From contig CAICTM010000821.1 in NCBI GenBank assembly GCA_903772945.1, positions 1 through 46,467 of the forward strand: 46,467 nt of DNA, read 5' to 3'. Under the pieces are notes generated by a model. The model was given only the letters and a program-made list of their open reading frames with translations. It was not told the origin of the DNA and searched no databases. This stretch comes from Seminavis robusta (Eukaryota; Bacillariophyta; Bacillariophyceae; Naviculales; Naviculaceae). The position numbers and the translations under genes are program-made. Position 1 is the first letter of the stretch. Each line of letters begins with the position of its first letter. Of the stretch, positions 39,023-46,467 are shown in pieces.

Positions 39023-39947
39023 ATCAGTCCTGGCACTCCATGTTGTTCTGGTCCTGCAATGTAAAAGTCATGGAAGGGTGCCGCCGCTCCATCTTCGGTA
39101 CTGGTATCGAGTGAGGGATGATGTAGTTTCGGTCGAATTCTGGCATAATCGAATTGTCCGGGAGATCCGGCCAGTATTTGCGGACTTGTTCGTAGAACCC
39201 TTGGGCACGTTGTGAATGTGGAATCAAGTCAATGCCGTCTGGTTCTGTTGTGGTCGCGGCATCGATCCATTCGATATCGGGTCCAAACTTGACAGATTGA
39301 CCACTCCAATCCATGGTGGCATGCACTCCCAACCCCCCTGGTTCTGGAAGAGGATAGACCAAGTGTGTAAAGGGATTCTTACTACAGCCTTCCAACCAAA
39401 AATAATTGCCCTTGGCAAAGTATTGTCTTGGAATGGACCAGCAGTCGTCTTTGGATGGTGGAAGCAGATGATTGTTGTAGCGGTGGATGGATTGAGCCAC
39501 CTGGTGGGCCCATAATCCTGCCGAATCCACGACGGTCCTACAAAGCAAACATGTATCGTCGTCACCCATGGGCAACAGGATTCCATCGGTAGCGTCGAAT
39601 GTAGTTTGTGTGCTGATGCCGTCTGTGTTGAGTTTGGAATAATGCAACGCCAATGTAGCTCCATGATCCTCGGCATCGGCCAGGAGACTCAGCTTGAACG
39701 AGTGTGAATTGATTACCCCCGTACTGGGAGACCAGAGAGCACCCACAGCTTGAACATTTGGCTCCAAGACTCGGACATCTTCCTGGTCATCAATATCTGA
39801 GTATCCAGGACGCCATTCCGGGCCGCCTTTTGCTGTAGCTCGGGTATCTTGGATTCCAGTTGCTCCTTTTGGGTTGCCACAATTAGCTTCCCACAATTCT
39901 GATACGGAATACTTCTCGATTGACAGTATTCATAGAGCGATAGTTTA
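38962..39947 (-). pseudogene. L2HGDH: L-2-hydroxyglutarate dehydrogenase, 5'-truncated and frameshifted
   Basis: FAD-dependent mitochondrial enzyme that oxidises L-2-hydroxyglutarate to 2-oxoglutarate. The visible part begins at LSLYEYCQSRSIPYQNCGKL (39945 downward), directly after the gypsy LTR end. Next come ARNGVLD, a frameshift near 39800, and VRVLEPNVQAVGALWSPSTG. Then follow VVDSAGLWAHQVAQ, AKGNYFWLEG, VYPLPEPGGLGVHATMDWSG and [16 protein letters not shown] second frameshift near 39145 leads to [30 protein letters not shown] and [13 protein letters not shown], with the stop at 38962-38964. The N-terminal FAD-binding Rossmann segment is missing from the window; the cut is exactly at the LTR. 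About 60-70% of the family length remains. Confidence 0.88.
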
Positions 39948-40375
39948 TGCACTACGCTAAAAGCTAGTGTAAAGATCTTTCGAGTGTTTTGAGTTTGAGA
40001 GAATGAAAGTTATGAGAGAGATTAGAAAGCTATGAAAACTAATCAACGAGAGAGATCATCGTCAAGGGATCGTAGATCTGGCCTCCCGCGGGAGACTATA
40101 AAGTGTGATAGAGTAGGTTGTGGTCGTAATCCTAGGTATCTTCACGATCCTAAAACGGAACGCGTGGAAGGTTTGTCTAGCATGGATCTAGTAGCGTGGA
40201 AGTACTCCACGCTGGCTAAATATCTAGAGCGATGTTTCATCATCAACCTAGTATGACCAGAGCGGTCATTGAGAACCCTGTCTCAAATGACTATTCACGA
40301 GAGACTCAGTCATGAGTCGAACTCAAACCCTATCTAGGATCGAGTCGCGAATAAGGCTAAGAGCCGTGTATTGCA
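39948..40375 (-). repeat. Ty3/gypsy LTR, minus orientation
   Basis: 428 bp. On the minus strand it begins TGCAATACACGGC and ends GCGTAGTGCA (TG...CA). A purine-rich tract (AGGGGGCGAA, minus strand) lies directly before it, marking it as the 3' LTR of the minus-strand element. Its outer end abuts the dehydrogenase pseudogene. A nearly matching inverted copy is at 43289-43709. Confidence 0.9.
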
Positions 40376-43288
40376 TTCGCCCCCTGACAAGGGTCACAGA
40401 AGGCGCGACAGCAGTCGGACAAGGAGAACATATGATTTAAAGTGCGGGGCACTCTCATGAGATTTGGATGTAGACATGTGCATCGCACGATGGCAATCCT
40501 ACAAGGGGATCAGGCCTTGTATGGGTGTATATACCTTATGTTCCAAGTCTGGTAGACTGTGCCGCCGTTGGCGGTAGCATGTCGGAGCCGTACAGTGCCA
40601 TTGTCATTGACTCGGTCTATAGTGTAAGGACCTTTGTACTTTGGCTGACCGTACTTGCGGTGCTGATACTGTTGAATCATCACGGTATCGTTGACATTGT
40701 ATTGATGAGGGACACGCGTTGCGTTTTCCCTATCGTTGTTCTGTTGGATTAGTCGTTGGCGACGTTCCTTAATGTACTTCCAGTTGGCTTCGAACCGGAC
40801 GTTGTGAATCGCGTCACGATTGAACACGAGCTGTGCGGGCGTTGCGCGCAAGGTGGTATGAATCGTGGCATTCATTGCAAAGCGAACCGCCGTGAGGACT
40901 CCATCCCAGGATCCATTCACGAGTCGTCTTGGCACTTGATGTTTGAACAGCGATCAAGTTACGTATGGTTTGATGAGCACGCTCGACCATAGAGTTGGCT
41001 TGAGGGTTACGCGTAGTGATGAACTTGCGACGAAGTTCCATTTCATCCCGGAGTGTCTTTTCGACCTCTGCGCGACTCACGTCCTCTATCCATATAACCT
41101 CAGCAGGCCATGGATCCGAGTAAGCCACGTTTGTTCTAGGACGATGGCTACTTCGTCTGCTGCCTTGGAGCAGATCTCTGCAATCTCGAACCATCCAGTT
41201 ACGGTATCAATCATTGTCAAGCAATGAAGTTGCAGGAATTCTTTTCTTAGATCCCGACGTTGTAAGGACCTATCAGGTCAATACATATCTTTCCCAAGGG
41301 TCTTCCTCGCAGTCTTTGGAGGCATCAATCCCATCTTACGCGTTTGTGGTTTGTTATCTGGCAGCTTTGGCAAGCTGACATACGGCCTGCACAGTCTTGC
41401 GCAGTCATTTCCAGGTGTAGTGTTGGCTGATGGTTAGTTCTGTGCGGTTTCGCCAGGATTCATCAGAAACCATGGTACCATTCAACTAGCTTCTCTGCAT
41501 AGTTTAGGTACGACTTTTTCGTCTTAACTACTAAGTCGTAAGACTTATCCCCTCTGGAAAGATTGCTTCTTGTAGTCGTTTGGCAATGTCCTGAGGAGTT
41601 TCTTGATTCGTTGTCGTCTTTCTGACGATGTTCGATCTCGGGGAACGAGAGAGGGAACTCGCTAGGGAAGTCCTCTTCGTCTGCAGCCATGAGCTCACAT
41701 CTCGCTGGCGTTCATTTGTCTGAAGAACCGTCGTTGTTGAGAGATGTAAGTCTCGACAACGCATCAGCGACGATGTTCTGTTCGCCCTTGATGTACTGTA
41801 GTTCAGGGCCGTATTCTTCCAGAATAAGGCGCCATCGCATTACGCGATCGGTATTGAAGTCTTACAGGTAGATTCTTGTGTCCGTATGTACAACGATCTT
41901 CTGTCCAGAAGAATGGTACGGAACTCTTTTAGAGTTTTCTACGATACTGAGAAGTTCCTTCTCGGTAATGTGTAAGTGTCTGAGCAGGGTTGAGTTCCTG
42001 CTGTAGAACGCGATGGTTCCCTTCTGGAAATTACTGCACCTAGATGAGTATCACTCGCATCCGTGTGGATAACGAATGTATCGTTGAAGTCAGGGTAGGC
42101 GAGCAAGTTTCTTTGCTGATGATCTTCTTTATCTGGCTAAAGGCCTTGTCGTGTTCCGCTCCTCCATTTCCACTTCGTTGTTTTGGAAGTCAACGAAGCG
42201 AGTGGGGCAATACATGTGATCGTCTAATCCATTCTCTGATAGTTAGTTCATCTAGTCCAATGAATCTACGGAGTTCTTTTCTGTTGGTAGGAGGAGCATA
42301 TTCTGGATCGCGTCTATTTTCTTGGTTATAGGTTGGATCCCTTCTCGAGTAATCCAGTAACCTAGTATTCAAGTTCTCTCTTGCGAAGAAGGACTTGGTA
42401 GCATTGATCTTAGTCCGGCTTCTCAAGCCTTCGGAGAACTTCATCCAACTTTTACAACGTGATCTGCTAGATCGCCGTTAGTTAGGATGAGTAGATCATC
42501 AATGTATCACGGACGTATTCTAGGTCGTGCATTAGTTTCCCATTTCTCTTGGAAGATGTCGGGACTTTACATAGGCCCATTGGCAACCTCTGGTACATCG
42601 TACTTTCCCCACGGGAGTAGATGGTACAGAGTGCTTCGAGTAGGTGAAGTTCGATGTGATAGTATCCCATGTTCAGGTCTCAGACGTTAGCGACTTGAAT
42701 CCGTCTAGATTCAAGAGCGATTTCTGTATTTTGGGATAGGATAAGGTTTCGCTTATCCTTTTGTTCAGTTCCCGGAATCAGAGATGATCGTACAGATCCA
42801 TCTTTCTTGGGAATGATAAAAGTTGTGCCGCCCACTCGGAAGGTTCACCTTCTGAGTACTCCTGCTTCCAGAACGTTCAACCTCCATCTTAAGAGTGTTG
42901 GTATGACACCAGTGGAATAGGATAAGCCCTGGATGATAGGGTTTAGCATCAGGAGAAGTTCTACTTCGTAGTCGTCCATTTGCACCTTCCAAAGTACCAT
43001 CGATTAGGTCAGTGTACTTCGTCAGTAAGATGAAGCTGTTCCTTCTCTTCCGTGTTTAACTATCTTGACTTTGGCAAACCTGCCTTAAGTCAGCTTGTTT
43101 TATTCGCATCAAGAATCTTCTTGAGACGATATGCACTGTCTAAACAGCAGTAGGATCAGGAATGAAGAAGTTCTCTCTTCTTTGGTGTCGCTGTCTTTCA
43201 TAGGAATAGATGCGCCGTCCCACTCCACTGACATTGTTAAATCGAACTTGAATCCTAAATCAAGAGAATGTCTCGACCTATATCATTT
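40376..43288 (-). pseudogene. Ty3/gypsy pol fragment 1 (RT, RNase H, integrase)
   Basis: On the minus strand: RT start near 43000 (GANGRLRSRTSPDAKPYHPG), catalytic YIDD at 42495-42506 (YIDDLLILTNGDLADHV), RNase H ending in GEQNIVADALSRL (about 41790-41750), then the integrase core with NPQANSMVERAHQTIRNLI (about 41015-40960). The integrase C-terminal segment (40935-40510) has NATIHTTLRATPAQLVFNRD and YKGPYTIDRVNDNGTVRL, and its stop is next to the polypurine tract. RT before integrase defines Ty3/gypsy. Many frameshifts. The 5' side (protease, gag) is lost where the plus-oriented LTR starts at 43289. Confidence 0.85.
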
Positions 43289-43709
43289 TGCAATACACGG
43301 CTCTTAGCCTTATTCGCGACTCGATCCTAGATAGGGTTTGAGTTCGACTCATGACTGAGTCTCTCGTGAAGTTCATTGAGACAGGTTCTCAATGACCGCT
43401 TCATTGCATACTGGTTGATGATGAAAACATCGCTCTAGATATTTAGCCAGCGTGGAGTACTTCCACGCTACTAGATAAATGCTAGACGAATCTCCACGCG
43501 TTCCGTTTTTGGATCGTGGAGAGACGTGGATTACTACCCAACCTACTCTATCACACTTTATATCTCCCGCGGGAAGCCAGATCTACGATCCCTTGATGAT
43601 GATCTTTTCGTTGATTAGTTTTCATAGCTTTCTAATCTCTCTTTAACCTTTCATTCTCTCAAACTCAAAACACTCGAAAGATCTTTACACTAGCTTTTAG
43701 CGTAGTGCA
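43289..43709 (+). repeat. Ty3/gypsy LTR, plus orientation
   Basis: 421 bp, reverse complement of 39948-40375 with scattered differences and small indels; TGCAATACACGGC to GCGTAGTGCA. On its left it interrupts minus-strand RT sequence; on its right it leads into a plus-strand gag-like start. No clear 5-bp target duplication (ccatttt-like bases on both sides only). Confidence 0.88.
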
Positions 43710-44235
43710 TTTTGTTAACAAACACAATAGCTTTCAGCACCCTCAACATATTCCTTACCATGAAGATTGCCAAAAACGCATACACCAGCTTCGGGTCTAA
43801 GCTGCGCGACAAAAAAATCCTTCCTCTCATCGACCTCGAACGATGAAATCGACGATTCTCGCTCTACACATACAAACTTCGCCTGTTCAAGCAGATGCTA
43901 ACAGCGCCAAGTACACCTTCAAAGTCCAAATCATCAAGGATCTCTAACTCCACGTCAGACCATCAGTGGGCTGGACGCATGGGAAGGTCTTCGTTGGGCT
44001 GCCATTGCTAGCCTACCGACAAACATAAACTCCTCAAGGAAATGACTTCTAGCTCTGCAAAGAGCAGTACGAATCTAGCTGTGCAGCCACCGTGAAATAC
44101 GTTGAATGCCTTCGCCAAATTGCGAAGTCAACGGGATTCTCCACGCTGTACGTGGCGTGTGAAGACTAAGCCCTTTCCAAGCGCCTTTCCAGGCTGCCTG
44201 GAACGGAGAGAGCTCAGTCTTTTTTTAGTGTTGAT
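43710..44235 (+). pseudogene. Ty3/gypsy 5' leader and gag N-terminus
   Basis: After the plus-oriented LTR, an ATG at 43760 opens a short frame (MKIAKNAYTSFGSKLRDKK) with a stop 28 codons later. Other frames continue with gag-like sequence: NSAKYTFKVQIIKDL, then CAATVKYVECLRQIAKSTG and FSTLYVACED. Broken by several shifts. It ends where minus-strand RT sequence resumes near 44235. It reads as the first part of a plus-oriented element of the same family as its neighbours. Confidence 0.5.
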
Positions 44236-45580
44236 TTCAATCCCGACTTCTTGAAGTCTTTGGAAAAGGTCATCCTACTATATTCAACGCGATCTGCGAG
44301 ATCGACGTCCGTTAGGATGAGTTGATCATCAATGTATGCACGGACATTTTCTAAGTCATGCGTGTTTTCATCTTCCTTTGGAAGATGTCGGGACTATTAC
44401 ATAGGCCCATTGGCAACCTCTGGTATCGTGCTTTCCCCGGGAGTACAATGGTACAGAGTTGCTTCGAGTGATGTGACAGCTCGATGTGGTAGTTCCCTGT
44501 TCAGGTCTAGACTAGTAGCGCACTTGAATCCACTGGGTTCAAGAGCATGTCCTGATTTTTTGGGATAGGTAAGGCTTCGCTTGATCCTTTGTTCGGTTCC
44601 CGAAAATCAGAGATGAATCGTACAGATCCCTCTTTCTTGGGAATGATAAAGTTGTGCCGCCCACTTGGAACGATTCACCTTCTTGAGTACTCCCGCTCGC
44701 AGAGACTTCAACCTCCTTTTAAGAGTGTTGTGTGGACCCGTGGATAGGGTGAGCCCTAGTAGATAGGATTTAGCGTCGGGAAGTTCTACCTCGTAGTCGT
44801 CCATTCGCAACTCTCCCAAAGTATCCTCGACTGGGTCGAAGCACTTGGTTGAAAAGGCATGAGGCAGTTTTCTTTCCTTATTTAACGGGTTCGACTCTGG
44901 CACATCTGCCTTAAGTCTATTTGTTCGTATTTGTATCAAGAACTTCTTGAGACTGATCTGCATGTCGTGACAGCTGCAGGATCGGAATGGAGAAGTTCTC
45001 CTTTTTATTGTTATTGCCATTTTCGCAGGGAAAAATGCGCGGTTCACCCCAATGACATGGTAGTGAAATCAACTTGATTCTTAGGTCGCAGAGAGTGTCT
45101 GACCTATGATCACGTCTTGCGCCCCCAAGTTCTTGGTGACGTGTAATTCCATTCGATAATTCTATTATCGTGGCACTCAGGAATCACGAGTGTGCCCTTA
45201 CACTTCGTGCGGGTTTCGATTCCTTCATAGAAGCAGTCCGTAATGTTTGGACGCCCCATGATTCTTCATGAGTAAACTCTTTGCATGATTTGAGTAATTA
45301 AGTTCGGATGCTCCTGTATCCAGTAAGCAACAGAGTGTAACGGGTTTTCGTTTCCCTTTCTTCGTCTGTTAAATCTAACATAGACGATAGTTTCGAGGTC
45401 TCTTGTCTTGCGACGTTGATGAGTTGATTGGCCATGGACGAAGTTAACGATGCTGAACAGATCGTCAGAGTCTAGTTGAGTAGTTGCTAGGCAATTATCT
45501 AATTTGCCGTAGACTTCATTAGTTGCAAACAAATCTTGTTTACTATTTAGTGAGATATCTTCATCACTTAGGTATGAGAA
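44236..45580 (-). pseudogene. Ty3/gypsy pol fragment 2 (protease, RT)
   Basis: On the minus strand: protease LLDTGASELNYSNHAKS (about 45330-45280, DTGAS box), a linker, then RT with VEDTLGELRMDDYEVEL, LKSLRAGVLKKVNRSKWAAQ (about 44725-44650) and the YIDD box at 44325-44336. This RT stretch is a second, diverged copy of 42430-43288. Frameshifts and stops are frequent. Its 3' half (RNase H, integrase) is missing at the junction near 44235. Confidence 0.8.
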
Positions 45581-46467
45581 AATCGGAACATGGTTCCGTT
45601 GAAATCATCATCCTGGCCTAATCCTCAGACGGAGATCCTCCGTCCGAATGATTGAAGTCGAATTCGGCAAGCGCCTTGTCAACAGCAGCCATCTTCTTGT
45701 CCATCATTTGATGGATCCAACAGAGGAGTCGCTCGTTGTCGGAGTTGTCAGACTTGCGCTTGGCAACATGGTTGCATTCGCTTTTCTTCTTGCGATCAGC
45801 CTTGACCGCAGCGTTGGAAACCTTCTTCATGAGGACAGAGAGTTCCTTCTTGGTGTAGGTCTTGCGTCGTCGGACTTGCGTTTCCAAGTCTTGTTCTTGT
45901 TGTACGCTGGCTTGTTATCGTTGTCAGACGAGGACTGAGACTTGGCCTTGAGCTTCTTCAAGGTCATGCAGTCAGCAGTGTGTGAGTGCTGGACTCGTGG
46001 TAGTCGCACCATTTTTTTCGTTCTTGGAAGAGTGGTCGTTGTTGCGAGTAGACTTGTACTTCTTGCTGTTGTTCTTCTTCGTAGGCTTGCTTGGCATCAC
46101 CGCCTTGTCAAAGTCTTCGGAGGATTCCATGCGTTCGCAGAATCCAATGGTTTCTCCGATAGGAGCTGAGAAAGGATCGAAGTCGTGTTCGTCCATCTTC
46201 TTCATCCACGAGCGTGGAATTCCATGACAAACAATGTCAATGACTTCGTCATGGTTCAACGTTTGGTTGGGTCCAAAAGGTGGTAGACGAGGAAGTTCAT
46301 CGGTGTTCATCCGACTGAGGTTGTTGACATAAGCCCGAGTAGACATATCAGCAGGCTTACGCATCTTGCGGCGCATGAAGCGTTTCTGCTTTTCAAGAGC
46401 CTTGTAGGGACAGACCGCTTCGATACAGGCATTTATGCAAACGTAATGTCAGCGTCGTCCAAGCAGG
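45581..46467 (-). pseudogene. Ty3/gypsy gag, partial
   Basis: The minus-strand gag runs off the right edge of the window. The first open part (46376-45972) has ADMSTRAYVNNLSRMNTDEL and LNHDEVIDIVCHGIPRSWMKKM, a capsid-like helical region. A frame change near 46010 leads to a zinc-knuckle-like CDYHESSTHTADC, then K/S/N-rich sequence. The last part (45887-45618) has ERLLCWIHQMMDKKMAAVDKAL and ends before the protease. The zinc motif spacing (C-x2-H-x4-H-x4-C, CHHC) is a known variant in algal gypsy Gag. The order gag-protease-RT fits the following fragment, so both belong to one element whose 5' LTR would lie beyond 46467. Confidence 0.75.

Noticed and set aside
1..46467. CRISPR array or bacterial operon
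   Set aside because: No regularly spaced identical repeats with unique spacers, and no gene clusters of bacterial type; repeats seen are LTRs, satellites and foldbacks.

Overview
This window reads as nuclear DNA of a microbial eukaryote, most likely a diatom. The reasons are: Ty1/copia elements of the diatom type, with HVDD or YTDD polymerase boxes and an odd LDSHADT protease box; Ty3/gypsy fragments; one clear eukaryotic splicing gene (SART1/Snu66); short GT-AG introns; and no bacterial operon structure. The diatom assignment is an inference. No rRNA, CRISPR array or confident tRNA was seen.

Layout. 1-2720: decayed copia pol, plus strand. 2881-6858: a minus-strand block of unknown coding sequence, probably one large broken gene with repeated Cys/His clusters. 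6974-8644: a 1.67-kb unit bounded by long terminal inverted repeats and carrying a broken plus-strand gene of unknown function. 8645-9480: a degenerate array of hairpin, tRNA-like units. 9836-10170: a GATA microsatellite. 10226-10990: a Cys-motif gene fragment cut off by an LTR. 10993-17651: a nearly full-length copia element (145/146-bp LTRs, about 2-3% divergent) with broken pol and an intact extra ORF between pol and the 3' LTR. 17652-18764: a broken PD-(D/E)XK nuclease-like gene abutting that LTR. 19361-20323: a RusA-like Holliday-junction resolvase with a candidate SUMO-interaction motif. 21191-23523: a divergent pair of unknown host genes, the second with introns. 24243-25726: a duplicated pair of probable beta-sandwich domain genes. 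28343-35082: a second complete copia element, minus strand, with identical 130-bp LTRs and a 5-bp target duplication, lying about 250 bp upstream of SART1. 35340-37742: SART1/Snu66, the only clearly intact conserved host gene. 38962-39947: an L-2-hydroxyglutarate dehydrogenase pseudogene, cut at its 5' side by a gypsy LTR. 39948-46467: a gypsy nest with two LTRs in inverted orientation and two overlapping RT copies.

The window is therefore a retrotransposon-rich accessory region around one housekeeping gene. Apparent functions split into (i) mRNA splicing (SART1), (ii) DNA-processing enzymes of unusual origin (RusA-like; broken PD-(D/E)XK) and (iii) mobile elements. Several host genes are broken exactly at LTR edges. 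The best candidates for undescribed biology are the TIR unit at 6974-8644 with its neighbouring unknown coding block, the extra ORF of the first full-length copia element, and the RusA-like protein.
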